In this document: positions 1 to 13,000 of the stretch, in pieces
Numbering within the stretch: position 1 is the first letter of the stretch
Layout of the letters: the number at the start of each line of letters is the position of its first letter
Assembly: GCA_949126835.1 (NCBI GenBank)
Contig: OX421500.1
Location: 23,919,731 to 23,983,730, forward strand
Source of the DNA: Anisus vortex
Taxonomy: Eukaryota; Mollusca; Gastropoda; Planorbidae
Reading direction: 5' to 3'
DNA: 64,000 nucleotides
The notes under the pieces: model-generated
Database searches by the model: none
What the model saw: only the letters and a program-made list of their open reading frames with translations
What the model was told of the DNA's origin: nothing
Translations under genes and position numbers: made by a program

Positions 1-1133
1 ATTATATTATCTTCATACAATCTTAGTACTACACAGTAAGTACTTATTTTCTTTAGATTACATCAAAGACATTTCAAATACAATATTATTGAAGTAGAAA
101 AGAGTTAAGCATAGGCTACTATTAATTTTTTTCAGAGAGAAATCAATGTAACAATTTATGTACAAAACAACTGCTGGTTTTGACTGGTGTGGTAAAACAT
201 TCCATTTCCAATCTTTTCAGTGGTGTACATTGCTCTTTTCCATTTTCCATAAAGGTTTTATTCATAGGTTCTAGGTTCCTGTTACTTCCACAGTGTTCAG
301 GTCTACCCAATCTTTTGCTTGTCAATACAATTCATTCAATCTATTTTAACTAATACAGAGAAAATATAGATTAGTTTTACAATCTTGACATGAAATCCTT
401 AATTAATCATACATTAGTTGAACATTGGTGTGTCAACATTATAAATTTTCAACCATGAAATTCTCAATCATTCTGGTTTACAGTGTCAAGTCAGTGGCAC
501 ATATCCTAAATTTATACAAAACAAGGATAAGTTTTATTTTACATTAGTTTCACTTCTGGTCTGCTTTTCATGTAACAGTATCCTAAAAAGTGAAAAATCA
601 TATATAATACAGTTCTTGGAATTCTTTTTAGTCATAGCTCTGCCTTGCTGCAACTATTTTTACCCTACATTATCATACATTCAATGATAATATAATAAAT
701 GAATAAATTCACATAGAAGAAATTTGCATCTTGACTCAGTGCAATATTTCAACAACAGTACATGATAAAATAAATCCATAGTACAATCATAAAACATTTC
801 TCAATACTTTAGTGATAGAAAATTCTCTTTTCTTAAAATCATTTACATCTTTATCAATCAGATTATCCTCTCTGCCAAATGTTTCAATTATCATTTCCAG
901 AGATTCTCAAACATATCTTATAATCAGTCCACATTTATAATGTCCTCTGATTTAGAAACCAATTCTGCGGATAAAACTGATCTTTTTCTCTTATAGCAAT
1001 TATTTTAAATGCTCAACCTAACAAGTTTGTTTAGAAATATCACACTATAATGATATTTACTCTAACAATACTTTTACTCATTCCTTTTTCTTCACAAGTA
1101 AGGGATTTAGTTTTAAAATAGTAAGTTTGGTAA
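1..1133 (-). other. Noncoding 3' region of the left LTR element
   Basis: AT-rich sequence downstream of the stop codon at 1134 on the minus strand. I see no supported gene; a 60-codon frame at 143-325 has no recognisable motif. By position it corresponds to the long 3' noncoding stretch of the related element at 25303-26542. No LTR or clear polypurine tract was found here, so the element's end is presumably outside the window. Confidence 0.45.
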
Positions 1134-3857
1134 CTAACTATCAGTGAATTTGTCATTCAATTCATCCTGTACTCCAGGCATAAATTTTACAAATAAGAGT
1201 AACAATGTTAACAACATCAAGCTTATTCCAATTGTTTTCAGAAGGTAAGGCTTTATCATTTTCAAATGATATAATATTTTTGCCTTTCTTTCATCACACA
1301 ACAATGGCATCTGCATGTGAGCAGTGTACAATTTTTTCCTAACAAAAACAGTTAAGTCAGACAAAAAATTTATGTACTTATCTAGGTACTTGATCAGCCC
1401 AAGGAGATCCAATTCGGTCTGCCATTCCTCTTGAAGTAGTTTGAGTGGTCCTTGGACAGTGGGTCCAAAGATTGGTCCATAGGCTCCTCGACTTTCCGGA
1501 TGGGATTCAGTTGACATCTCCTGCTCCAGGTATAAGTTCTTTAGGACTGGATTGAAGAGTTCCGAGGCGAAGTTGGTCCTTCGATCTGTCGGTATGGATT
1601 GTGGTAACCCATAGCTTTTGGTAGTTTCGGTCCAGCTCTCCGCACTCGTTTCTTCAGTGATGCTCCTCCAATCTTCATCTGTACCGGCAACTGCAGGTTT
1701 GCATTGTTGTTTGAACATGCTGTGGTCTATATGTTCATAGACATCAGTAGTAGGATTTTCTTTCTCGTCGACAGCTTTCTCATGCAACTGTAGCAACTCT
1801 GGGTCTACTTTCTGCTCAGCAATCAATTCATTTTGTGATGACTTCTTTGATTGTTCATTTCCTTTCGGACAATCTTCAATCATGGAGAAAATAGTAGTAT
1901 CAAGTTCCACTCCTTCTTCCACTTTCTTCTCTCGTGGGAGAATTTCTTCTTTATTTTTCTTTTCTTGTGAGATAGTTTCTTCTTTCTTTTTCTGTGGTGT
2001 CATACCCTTTATGACATCACCTACAGGATAAAGTTCTTTTTCTTTTCCTGTCTCCACAATAGGACTAGGGTCTGGATTTTCCTTCACAATCAGTTCAGGT
2101 CTCACCCTCCCTTTCGCCAAATCATTTGCTAGGATAACGGATATGCCCTCAACAGGAAGTTTTGATATTACTCCAACTGTCACATATCCTGTCACCAAGT
2201 CAGATGCGAGGTATATCCTATGTAGAGGTATTTCTTCTTTCCATTCAAAACCTCTCAATAGGACGGTCTGTCCTGTCAATGTATTATCATTCAACGGTAA
2301 TACATCTTTAAGCAGCAGTGTTAATGATGCTCCTGTGTCTCGTAATATTTTTACGGACTTCAGTGGTCCTTCCTTTTGTAAGGCCACACAACCTTCACTA
2401 ATGAACGGTTGAAAACTGCACAGGGTCTCTGTGTCAATTTTATTCTTCCCTTGACCATGACTTTCGGGTGGTTTTTCATCTTTCGATGACTTCAGACTCT
2501 TGTTCGAGTCAAAAATACTTTGGTCTACTTTCTCGTCTCTGTGGACTTGGACAATTAATCCAATAGTAGCCATTCTGTATTTATAATCAGGATATTTATC
2601 CTCATTATCTTCAGTTGTAGATTTCTCTACCTTCTGACTTTTGCTCTCAGGCAAATCCACCCTCAGTGTTTCTGGTTTAGAATAATCTTTCTTCGAATTC
2701 AGTTCGTTTGTATTTTCGCTTTCTTTTACATTCTGTATTGGTTTATGGCTTGCACACATGACCACTTTGTTAGGTCTTTTATCTTTCCTTATACTCCAAC
2801 AGTCTTCGATGCTATGTCCTGTTCTTTTACAAAAAGTACATTGGACGTTTTTGTTGACAGGTTTTTTATTAACATCATTTTGTTTCACAAAATGCTCTTT
2901 TTCACGATGTTGTTGTTGTGTGTTTTCTGCTGGCCGTTGTGACCGATTAAAATTCTTTCCATCAGCTGTCCTATGACACAATGTGTACTGTTCAGCTAAA
3001 TCAGCAGCCTTATGTGGGTCAGTGATATCACGCTCGGATAAATACATTCTTATATCCGGCCTCACTTTGTTAATAAAATCTTCTAAGAGAATGATATCTT
3101 TCATTTCTTTTAAGGTGGAGATATTTCTGGATTTTATCCACTGATCCATTAACTTTTCTTCTGCTCTAAGGAAGTCTAAGTGTGTTTGGTAAGGGGACAT
3201 TGTGTACTGACGGAACCTTTTCCGATAACTTTCCGGTATTTGGTTATAGGCTTTAAGTACAGTATCTTTAATGATTTCATAATCATTTAAATTCTCCTCT
3301 TTTAACAATAGAACACAATCTCTTGCCCTTCCCTGAGTAAAAGCTGTTCTGACTAATATTCCCCATTTATCTTCTGGGAACTTAAAATCTCTGCAAGAAA
3401 TTTCAAAGGTCTGGAAGAAATTAGCTATTTCACTTTCTTTATCAATGTAGGTAGGGACTAGCTTTTTCCATCTGGCCATCTCTACATCACTATGAGATTC
3501 TTTTTTAGTAGCTCCTATCTTTGCTAGCTCTATTCTTTCCTGACTTTCTCTTTGACTTTTCTTATCTCTTTCCTGACTTTCTATTTCTAGACGTCTTTCT
3601 TCTATTTCAAGCCGTTTCATTTCTAGTTGAAATCGGAACTGTTCAGACATCTGACCTTCAACTTGATATCCCTCCGCGCTTGATTCTACTTTCAACTTGC
3701 CACTCGCAATCAACACATCTCTTATCTGCTGTGTCAACACAGTCCTCGATGGTGTAGTCTCAGTAACTTCTATCTTTAAGATCTCAGCGATCTCTTTTAA
3801 CTTCTTTATTGATAAAGTTTTCAGAACTTCTTCTTCTGGATTTTCAATAAATTCCAT
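1134..3857 (-). CDS. Gag-protease-integrase-remnant polyprotein with C-terminal hydrophobic segment, no RT
   Basis: An uninterrupted 907-codon frame. Residues 1-60 form a short helical, SAP-like N-terminus shared with the element at 21420. Residues about 75-120 are a charged coiled coil (KRLEIEERRLEIE), followed by a gag capsid-like region to about 300. A CX2CX4HX4C zinc knuckle has C340, C343, H348 and C353. An aspartic protease has the active-site triad D507-T508-G509 (ILRDTGAS). About 150 acidic/lysine-rich residues follow, then compressed pieces of integrase: YGLPQSIPTDRRTNF (749-763, second catalytic Asp retained), SHPES (785-789), GPLKLL (803-808) and a KPY remnant (869-871). The HHCC zinc domain and first catalytic Asp are gone. 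Residues 872-893 (LLKTIGISLMLLTLLLLFVKFM) are a likely membrane segment. It may be a non-autonomous element protein, or a host-adopted gag gene. Start chosen because it is the first ATG after the leader and matches the relative's N-terminus. Confidence 0.75.
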   Translation of the reverse strand: MEFIENPEEEVLKTLSIKKLKEIAEILKIEVTETTPSRTVLTQQIRDVLIASGKLKVESSAEGYQVEGQMSEQFRFQLEMKRLEIEERRLEIESQERDKKSQRESQERIELAKIGATKKESHSDVEMARWKKLVPTYIDKESEIANFFQTFEISCRDFKFPEDKWGILVRTAFTQGRARDCVLLLKEENLNDYEIIKDTVLKAYNQIPESYRKRFRQYTMSPYQTHLDFLRAEEKLMDQWIKSRNISTLKEMKDIILLEDFINKVRPDIRMYLSERDITDPHKAADLAEQYTLCHRTADGKNFNRSQRPAENTQQQHREKEHFVKQNDVNKKPVNKNVQCTFCKRTGHSIEDCWSIRKDKRPNKVVMCASHKPIQNVKESENTNELNSKKDYSKPETLRVDLPESKSQKVEKSTTEDNEDKYPDYKYRMATIGLIVQVHRDEKVDQSIFDSNKSLKSSKDEKPPESHGQGKNKIDTETLCSFQPFISEGCVALQKEGPLKSVKILRDTGASLTLLLKDVLPLNDNTLTGQTVLLRGFEWKEEIPLHRIYLASDLVTGYVTVGVISKLPVEGISVILANDLAKGRVRPELIVKENPDPSPIVETGKEKELYPVGDVIKGMTPQKKKEETISQEKKNKEEILPREKKVEEGVELDTTIFSMIEDCPKGNEQSKKSSQNELIAEQKVDPELLQLHEKAVDEKENPTTDVYEHIDHSMFKQQCKPAVAGTDEDWRSITEETSAESWTETTKSYGLPQSIPTDRRTNFASELFNPVLKNLYLEQEMSTESHPESRGAYGPIFGPTVQGPLKLLQEEWQTELDLLGLIKYLDKYINFLSDLTVFVRKKLYTAHMQMPLLCDERKAKILYHLKMIKPYLLKTIGISLMLLTLLLLFVKFMPGVQDELNDKFTDS

Positions 3858-4008
3858 TCTTTAGTTAAGAGATTTATAAAGTGGTAAATTTTTCCAACTT
3901 ACGTTTTTCCAATCGGAAGAATACTTCAGCGTTATTAGGCTTGCTCAGTAGGTCACTGCTCCAACACACAACACAACACAACTTGAATATATGCTTCACT
4001 ATACAACT
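3858..4008 (-). other. Leader between primer site and gag start
   Basis: About 150 bp between the primer binding site and the ATG at 3857, read on the minus strand. No coding content. It includes a (TGTGT)-rich stretch at roughly 3961-3980. It is much shorter than the ~400-bp leader of the related element and lacks that element's triplicated primer-site segment. Confidence 0.5.
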
Positions 4009-4026
4009 ATCCCGGACGAGCCCCCA
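4009..4026 (-). promoter_or_regulatory. Primer binding site, tRNA-Pro type
   Basis: The minus strand reads TGGGGGCTCGTCCGGGAT, three bases after the LTR end. This 18-mer is identical to the primer binding site known from retroviruses primed by tRNA-Pro, and identical to the site at 21005-21022. It would anneal to the 3' end of tRNA-Pro to start minus-strand cDNA synthesis. Confidence 0.9.
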
Positions 4027-4029
4027 AAC

Positions 4030-4652
4030 TGTTATGGCCCTCTATATGATGACTATGATTACGACTCGTTAAATCGGATTCAATGAATATAGTTGTATCT
4101 TTATTAGAAGTCTCTAGATTCTGCTAATCTGTAGCCCAAGCTAGGGGTTCCTTGACTGACAGGTCTATGCAGTAATGTAGTTATATTCGTGATAATTATC
4201 TTCAACACATTTCTCAACAATGATAGATCAAACAACTCCAGTTGTTGAATAAACAATTTTATTTAAATTGTAGACTCAATATAAACGATCAATAAACTTC
4301 ATCAACTGATGGCAACATAAGTTTCAATACAATGGCATACAATATACAAATGAATATAGCGACTTCACTCTACAAACGTTTAAACTGAACTAACTTTAAG
4401 GAGGTCAGGACTTTACAAAGAAAACGATCATCGAAGATTCTACAGGGTCTTAATATGCATTTTAACCTCTTTCTCTATAATTACTACGATCCAGAATTAT
4501 CCCCCAATTTCCACGGGATTTGAACGAATTATTTTATTTAAACTGCCCTCAGGGCATAAAGGTCAAACCTTGGTCGCTTTGGACTCTGATACGCACTTGT
4601 TAAGAGGTCAATGCCTTACTACGTCATTCATTTATGACCGAGATTCGTAACA
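4030..4652 (-). repeat. 5' LTR of left element
   Basis: 623 bp. On the minus strand it begins TGTTACGAATC and ends GGCCATAACA, so it has the canonical TG...CA ends and short TGTTA/TAACA inverted repeats. Its inner end lies three bases from the tRNA-Pro primer site; its outer end abuts satellite monomers at 4653. No partner LTR is in the window, so age cannot be estimated. Confidence 0.8.
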
Positions 4653-5127
4653 AACTATATTTTAACTATATTCAAACTATATTCAAACAATATTTAGACT
4701 AAATACAAACTATATTTCAATTATATTTAACTATACTCAAACTATATTTCGACAATATTCAAACTAAATTTCAACTATATTTAACTATATTTAAACTATA
4801 TTTTAACTATATTTAACTATATTCAAACTAAATTTCGACTATATTTAACTATATTTAAACTATATTTCGACTATATTTCAACTATATTTTACAATATCCA
4901 AACTATATTTAAACTATATTTAAAGATATTTAAACTATATTTTAACTAGATTTAACTATATTCAAACTATATTTCAACTATATTCAAACTATATTTTAAC
5001 AATATTTAACTATATTCAAAATATATTTTGACTATATTAAAACTATAAAATATTTTAACTATATTTAACTATATTCAAAATATATTTTAACTATATTTAA
5101 CTATATTCAAACTATATTTCAACTATA
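4653..5127 (+). repeat. AT-rich 11-bp satellite, block 1
   Basis: Tandem degenerate copies of an about 11-bp monomer such as AACTATATTCA or AACTATATTTC, the first block of the ~46-kb array. It starts directly at the LTR end and is cut at 5127 by a TIR element. Confidence 0.95.
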
Positions 5128-7065
5128 TGTGACCCTCCACGACGAAATGAGTCGCTTCTCACCTCGGCCTATTTTGAGCTAGAGTAAAAAAATATGTGTT
5201 TTGGGTCAAAAGGATCGATTTTGGGATTTCGATTATTTCTAATTATTTATTCATTTCTGCACACATCTGTAATAATGTTTTTTCGAAATTAAAACTATAA
5301 CTTATTAAAAAATTTATTTAAAAATAATACCCTGTCAGATTTTCATGTGAAATCTGCGTAAAATTGACCTAATTGAGCATATTTTTAACGCTCTTTTCTT
5401 CATAATCCTTTCGAGCTAACTCGCCATGTTTGGCATCATTGGAAAGAGAATTCTCCCGTTCATTATTAATGTCTAACGTACACATTTGCTTTAAAAATAT
5501 CAACCAACCAAAAGGCTTAAATTAATAAAGGTGTTTTTGGAAAATAATGTAAATAATGCTGTCACTAATAAGGGAAAGCCGTTTTTCCATTGGACGATAC
5601 TAGCACATGACTTTTTCTAACCAACCCCAGCGAGTGTTTATGTTTAACTTTTTCATCATGGCTGCCTCCATTACAAAAGAATCTACTTTCGCTAAAGCAC
5701 TTAATTCGGCAAGAAATGCAAATATTAATGATGAAAAATATTTGGAAAGTGTCGAAAATATTATACAAGAGTATTTTACAACACCAGCATTGGATGACAC
5801 TGACGGAACTAGCTCTAGTGGTGAGTCTGAAGCGAGTGACGACGAATAGAATGCATCTGCTCTGTGTAGGCCTACACTAGATCGACTTGGATCTAGTGAT
5901 GACGAAGAAAGTGACCCACCTTTGATTGAAGATGTTCTTATAAATTATAAACAATCAAAGCTATAGTGTCGTCATGCAGCCGGACGAATAAAAAAATAAG
6001 GTGGCATCTTTTGATTGCCGGGGCTCGCTAAATTCATTACATAGCTCTGCCTCGACCTCAATAAAAAAGGGTGCATTGGACAGTTCACAGCTGATGAGAT
6101 TTTAGGGCGAAGGCTGGACATGCAGGAATTAACAGAAGGTAGGCCTAAATATATTATTCAGCCTTCAAGTGTTATTCATAACTTTTTTAGGGCTAGGCTT
6201 ATGCAATTGATCTTGCTATTACTTATAACTATAAATAGATATTAAACAATAAAAAAATAGGCTAAGTTAGGCTTATTAATTAATTTACTAGGCCTAAACC
6301 ACTACGCTTATACGTATAACTTATACTGCTATTAAAACCTTTACTAATACTAAATGAATTACTTAGAGCTAGACTTTAGGCGTTTGTGCCGTTGCCTAAA
6401 TATTATGTCATAGAATGTAGGCCTACAAATGTAACCTATGTTATTTAAAGACTATTGAAAGTTTACATTCTATCTCTACAGCTATGGCATTGTAAAAATG
6501 GTACTTTATAATGTATTAAAAAAAAATCAAGATTAATAAAATACATATTTAAATAACTATAGGGGATATACGAACAAATTTTGTATCCACATTCTTAGAA
6601 TAATTAGATCTCACTAAATCATCAAAGAGAAAGCTGTAAAACCATTTTAAAAATCAGTTTGTGGTACCGACTAATACACCTTAATACAATTTTTTATACT
6701 AAAACCTAAATTTTTATCTTTTTGTTTTTTACGCATAACAAAAAAAGTATATAATATTTTCTTTTCAAATATGCCACATATCTTGTGAATATAGCGTTGA
6801 ATAAGTGTGCCTAATTTCATCAAAATCCATAAACGGTTGCTTAGGAAATTCTTAGTCCGAAAAATATATTAAGTAAAATCATTTTTTCTCAAAATCAGGA
6901 CTTGAATAGTGGCTCCAATAAAATATTCATAACTAAAAAAGTTACAGTCTGATTTTCAAGCTGTTTTCACCATTGAACTCAGAACTAAAAGATATATAAG
7001 AATAGATAAAAATCTCAAAATGACCATCAGGTGAGAAGCGACTCATTTTGTCGTGGAGGGTCACA
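5128..7065. mobile_element. TIR DNA transposon with TA target duplication
   Basis: 1,938 bp with terminal inverted repeats of at least 37 bp: the left end begins TGTGACCCTCCACGACG and continues to about 5164. The right end (about 7029-7065) is its reverse complement with one mismatch seen. TA flanks both ends (5126-5127, 7066-7067). Satellite copies such as those near 13350 and 16612 read CAACTATATCTAAATA without insert, which fits duplication of just TA. A TA duplication suggests the Tc1/mariner superfamily by target choice only. No DDE/D transposase was recognised, so the element is probably non-autonomous or decayed. Confidence 0.85.
5607..5957 (+). pseudogene. Acidic N-terminal coding fragment inside the TIR element
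   Basis: A frame from the ATG at 5607 gives 80 residues (MAASITKESTFAKALNSA begins at residue 19 and may be the true start at 5661) ending ...GESEASDDE with a TAG at 5847. The same frame continues open for about 35 more codons after that stop, with a second acidic run (LGSSDDEESDPP), until a stop near 5966. A further open fragment near 6070-6140 (GCIGQFTADEILGRRLDMQE) ends in GAAGGTAGGC, which resembles a splice donor. It looks like a decayed first exon of a transposon-encoded protein. Acidic N-termini are seen in several transposase families, but no catalytic domain is present and I do not assign one. Confidence 0.4.
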
Positions 7066-10000
7066 TATCTAAATATATTCAAACTATATTGCAACCATAT
7101 TTAACTATATTCAAACTTTATTTTAACTATATTTAACTATATTCAATCTATATTTCAACTATATTTAAATATATTCAAACTATCTTTAACTATATTCAAA
7201 GTATATTTCAACTATATTCATACTATATTCAGGCTCTATTTTAACTATATTTAAATTATATTTCAACTATAATCAGACTATATTCAAACAATATTTCAAC
7301 TAAATACAAAATATATTTCAACTATATTTAACTATACTCAAACTATATTTCGACTATATTCAAACTATATTTTACTTATATGTAACTATGTTTTGAGCAT
7401 ATGAGGAATATTTAACTATATTCAAACTATATTTTGACTAAAAAAAATTAAAACTATATTTCAACTATGTTTAACTATATTCAAACTATATTCAGACTAT
7501 ATTTCAACTATATTTAAACTATATTTCAACTATATTCAAACTATATTCAAACTATATTTCGACTATATTCAAACTAAATTTCAACTATATTTAACTATGT
7601 CTTGGGCATATAAGGAATAATTAACTATATTCAAACTATATTCAAACTTTATTTCAACTAAATTTAACTAGATACAAACTATATTTAAACTATATTTAAA
7701 CAATACTCAAACTATATTTCAACTATATTTAACTATTTTGAAACTATATTTAACTATATTCAAGTTATATTCAGACTATATTTCAACTATATTTAAACTA
7801 TATTTCAACTATATTCAAACTATATTAAAACTATATTTCGACTATATTCAAACTAAATTTCAACTATATTTAACTATGTCTTGGGCATATAAGGAATAAT
7901 TAACTATATTCAAACTATATTCAAACTTTATTTCAACTAAATTTAACTAGATACAAACTATATTTAAACTATATTCAAACAATACTCAAACTATATTTAA
8001 ACTATATTTAACTATTTTGAAACTATATTTAACTATATTCAAACTATATTCAGACTATATTTCAACAATATTTAAACTATATTTTAACTATATTTAAACT
8101 ATATTCAAACTATATTTCGACTATATTCAAACTATACTTCACTTATATATAACTATGTTTGGAGCATATGAGGAATATTTAACTATATTCAAACTATATT
8201 CAAACTATATTTCGATTATATTTAACTATATTTAAACTATATTTCGACTATATTTAAACTATATTTAACTATAGTCAAACTATATTTCAACTATATTCAA
8301 CTATATTCAAACTATATTTTAACTATATTTCACTATATTCAAACTATATAACTATTTTCAAACTATATTCAAACAGTATTTCAACTATATTTAACTATAC
8401 TCAAACTATATTTCGACTATATTCAAACTATATTTCAACTATATTTTAACTATATTTAACTCTAATCAAACTATATTTAACTATATTTAACTATACTCAA
8501 ACTATATTTCGACTATATTCATACTATATTTCAACTATATTTAACTATATTTAAACTATATTTTAACTATATTTAACTATATTCAAACTATATTTCGACT
8601 ATATTTAACTATATTCAAACTATATTTCGACTATATTCAAACTAAATTTCAACTATATTTAACTATGTCTTGGGCATAATATAAGGAATAATAAACTATA
8701 TTCAAACTATATTCAAACTTTATTTCAACTAAATTTAACTAGATACAAACTATATTTAAACTATATTTAAACAATACTCAAACTATATTTAAACTATATT
8801 TAACTATTTTGAAACTATATTTAACTATATTCAAGTTATATTCAGACTATATTTCAACTATATTTAAACTATATTTCAACTATATTCAAACTATATTCAA
8901 ACTATATTTCGACTATATTCAAACTAAATTTCAACTAAATTTAACTATGTCTTGGGCATATAAGGAATAATTAACTATATTCAAACTATTTTCAAACTTT
9001 ATTTCAACTAAATTTAACTAGATACAAACTATATTTAAACTATATTCAAACAATACTCAAACTATATTTCAACTATATTTAACTATTTTGAAACTATATT
9101 TAACTATATTCAAACTATATTCAGACTATATTTCAACAATATTTAAACTATATTTTAACTATATTCAAACTATATTCAAACTATATTCAAACTATATTCA
9201 AACTATATTTCGATTATATTTAACTATATTTAAACTATATTTCGACTATATTTAAACTATATTTAACTATAGTCAAACTATATTTCAACTATATTCAACT
9301 ATATTCAAACTATATTTTAACTATATTTCACTATATTCAAACTATATAACTATTTTCAAACTATATTCAAACAGTATTTCAACTATATTTAACTATACTC
9401 AAACTATATTTCGACTATATTAAACTATATTTCAACTATATTTTAACTATATTTAACTCTAATCAAACTATATTTAACTATATTTAACTATACTCAAACT
9501 ATATTTCGACTATATTCAAACTATATTTAAACTATATTTAACTATATTTAAACTATATTTTAACTATATTTAACTATATTCAAACTATATTTCGACTATA
9601 TTTAACTATATTTAAACTATATTTAAACTATATTTAAACTATATTTTACAATATCCTAACTATATTTCAACTATATTTAAATATATTCAAACAATATTTT
9701 AACTAGATTTAACTATATTCAAACTATATTTCAACTATATTGAAACTATATTTTGACAATATTTAACTATATTAAAACTATATTTCGAATATATTCAAAT
9801 TATAAAATAATTTTAACTATATTTAACTATATTCAAACCTTATTTAGACTCTATTCAAACTATATTCAAAATTTGTTTCGACTATATTCAAACTATATTT
9901 CAACAATATTTAACTATATTCAAAATATATTTTAACTATATTTAACTATATTCAAACTATATTTCGACTATATTTATCTAAATTCAAACTATATTTTGAC

Positions 10001-13000
10001 TATATTGAAACTATATTCAAAACTATACAACTATATTTCAACTATATTTTAAGTATATTTTAACTTTTTTTCAATTATATTTAACTATATTCAAACTATA
10101 TTTCAACTATATTCAAACTATATTTCGACAATATTCAAATATTTTTCAATTATATTAAACTATATTCAAACTATCTTTAACTATACTCATACTATATTTA
10201 TACAATATTCAAACTATATTTCACTTATATTTAACTATGTTTGGAGCATATGAGGAATATTTAACTATATTCTAACTATATTCAAACTTTATTTCAACTA
10301 TTATTAACTATATTCAAACTATATTTAAACAATATTTCAACCATAAACAAACTATATTTCAACTATATTTAACTATCTTCAATCTATATTTCAACTAGAT
10401 TTAACTATATTCAAACTATATTTCGACTATATTTAACTATATTTAACTATATTCAAACCATATTTCAACTATATTCAAACTATATTCAAACAATATTTCA
10501 ACTATATATAAACTATATTTCAACTATATTTAACTATATTCAAACTATATTTCAACTAGATTTAACTATAATCAAACTATATTTCGACTTTTTTAAACTT
10601 TATTTAACAATATTCAAACTATATTTCAACTATATTCAAACTATATTCAAAAATATATAACTATATTCAAACTATATTCAAACAATATTTCAACTATATA
10701 CAAACTATATTTCAACTATATTTAACTATACTCAAATTATTTTTCAACAATATTCAAACTATATTTAAACATTTTATCAACTATATACAAACTATTTTTT
10801 AAGTATATACAAACTATATTCAAACTATATTTCAACAATATTTAACTATATTCAAAATATATTTCAACTATATTCAAACTATATTCAAAACTTAATAACT
10901 ATATTCAAACTACATTTAAACAATTTTTCATCTATATACAAACTATATTTCAACTATATTTAACTATACTCAAACTATATTTCGACTATATTCAAACTAA
11001 ATTTCAACTATATTTAACTATGTCATGGGCATATGAGGAATATTTAACTATATTCAAACTATATTCAAACTTTTCTTCAACTAAATTTAACTATATACAA
11101 ACAATACTTAAACTATATTTCAACTATATTTAACTATTTTGAAACTATATTTAACTATATTCAAACTATATTCAGACTATATTTCAACTATCTTTAAACT
11201 ATATTTCAACTATATTCAAACTATATTCAAACTATATTTTGACTATATTCAAACTAAATTTCAACTATATTTAACTATGTCTTGGGCATATAAGGAAAAA
11301 TTAACTATTTTCAAACTATATTCAAACTTTATTTCAACTAAATTTAACTAGATACAAACTATATTTAAACTATATTCAAACAATACTCAAACTATATTTT
11401 AACTATATTTAACTATTTTGAAACTATATTTAACTATATTTAAACTATATTCAGACTATATTTTAACAATATTTAAACTATATTTCAACTATATTCAAAC
11501 TATATTCAAACTATAGTTCGACTATATTCAAACTATTTTTCAATTATATTTAACTATATTCAAATTATATTTAACTATACTCAAACTATATTTCGACTAT
11601 ATTCAAACTATATTCAAACTATATTTTGACTATATTCAAACTAAATTTCAAATATATTTAACTATGTCTTGGGCATATAAGGAAAAATTAACTATTTTCA
11701 AACTATATTTAAACTTTATTTCAACTAAATTTAACTAGATACAAACTATATTTCAACTATATTCAAACAATACTCAAACTATATTTCAACTATATTTAAC
11801 TATTTTGAAACTATATTTAACTATATTTAAACTATATTCAGACTATATTTCAACAATATTTAAACTATATTTCGACTATATTCAAACTATTTTTCAATTA
11901 TATTTAACTGTATTCAAATTATATTTAACTATACTCAAACTATATTTCGACTATATTCAAACTATACTTCACATATATTTAACTTTGTTTGGAGCATATG
12001 AGAAATATTTAACTATATATTTAAACTATATTTAAACTATATTTCGACTATATTTAAACTATATTTAACTATAATCAAACTATATTTCAACTATATTTAA
12101 CTATATTCAAACTATATTTTAACTATATTTCACTATTTTCAAACTATTTAACTATTTTCAAACTATATTCAAACAGTATTTCAACTATATTTAACTATAC
12201 TCAAACTATATTTCGACTATATTCAAACTATATTTCAACTATATTTAACTATATTAAAACTATATTTTAACTATATTTAACTATAATTAAACTATATTTA
12301 ACTATATTTAACTATACTCAAACTATATTTCGACTATATTCAAACTATATTTCAACTATATTTAACTATATTTTAACTATATTTTAACTATATATAACTA
12401 TATTCAAACTATATTTCGACTATATTTAAGCTATATTTCAACTATATTTAAACTATATTTTACAATATATAAACTATATTTCAATTATAAATAAATATAT
12501 TCAAACAATATTTTAACTAGATTTAACTATATTCAAACTATATTTCAACTATATTGAAACTATACTTTCACAATATTTAACTATATTAAAACTATATTTC
12601 GAATATATTCAAATTATAAAATATTTTAACTATATTTAACTATATTCAAACTTTATTTAGACTCTATTCAAACTATATATTCAAAATATGTTTCGACTAT
12701 ATTCAAACTATATTTCAACAATATTTAACTATATTCAAAATATATTTTAACTATATTTAACTATATTCAAACTATATTTCGACTATATTTATCTAAATTC
12801 AAACTATATTTTGACTATATTGAAACTATATTCAAAACTGTACAACTATATTCAAACTTTAAACAATATTTCAACTATATACCAACTATATTTAACTATA
12901 TTCAAAATATATTTTAACTAGCTTTAACTATATTCAAACTATATTTCGACTATTTTTAACTTTATTTAAAAATATTCAAACTATATTTCAACTATATTTA

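Larger units (their letters stand above)
1..4652 (-). mobile_element. Ty3-like LTR retrotransposon, RT-less, 3' end off window
   Basis: Read on the minus strand the order is 5' LTR (4030-4652), primer binding site (4009-4026), a leader of about 150 bp, one 907-codon frame (3857-1134) and about 1.1 kb of noncoding DNA to the window edge. No second LTR is visible in 1-1133. The related element at 20324-27219 has about 1.24 kb of noncoding DNA before its 3' LTR, so the missing LTR probably starts just left of position 1. The 5' LTR abuts the satellite at 4653. The target duplication cannot be checked. Reverse transcriptase and RNase H are absent. Confidence 0.8.

Noticed and set aside
143..325. 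60-codon minus-strand frame near the left edge
   Set aside because: No motif and AT-rich surroundings; most likely chance within the noncoding 3' part of the left LTR element.
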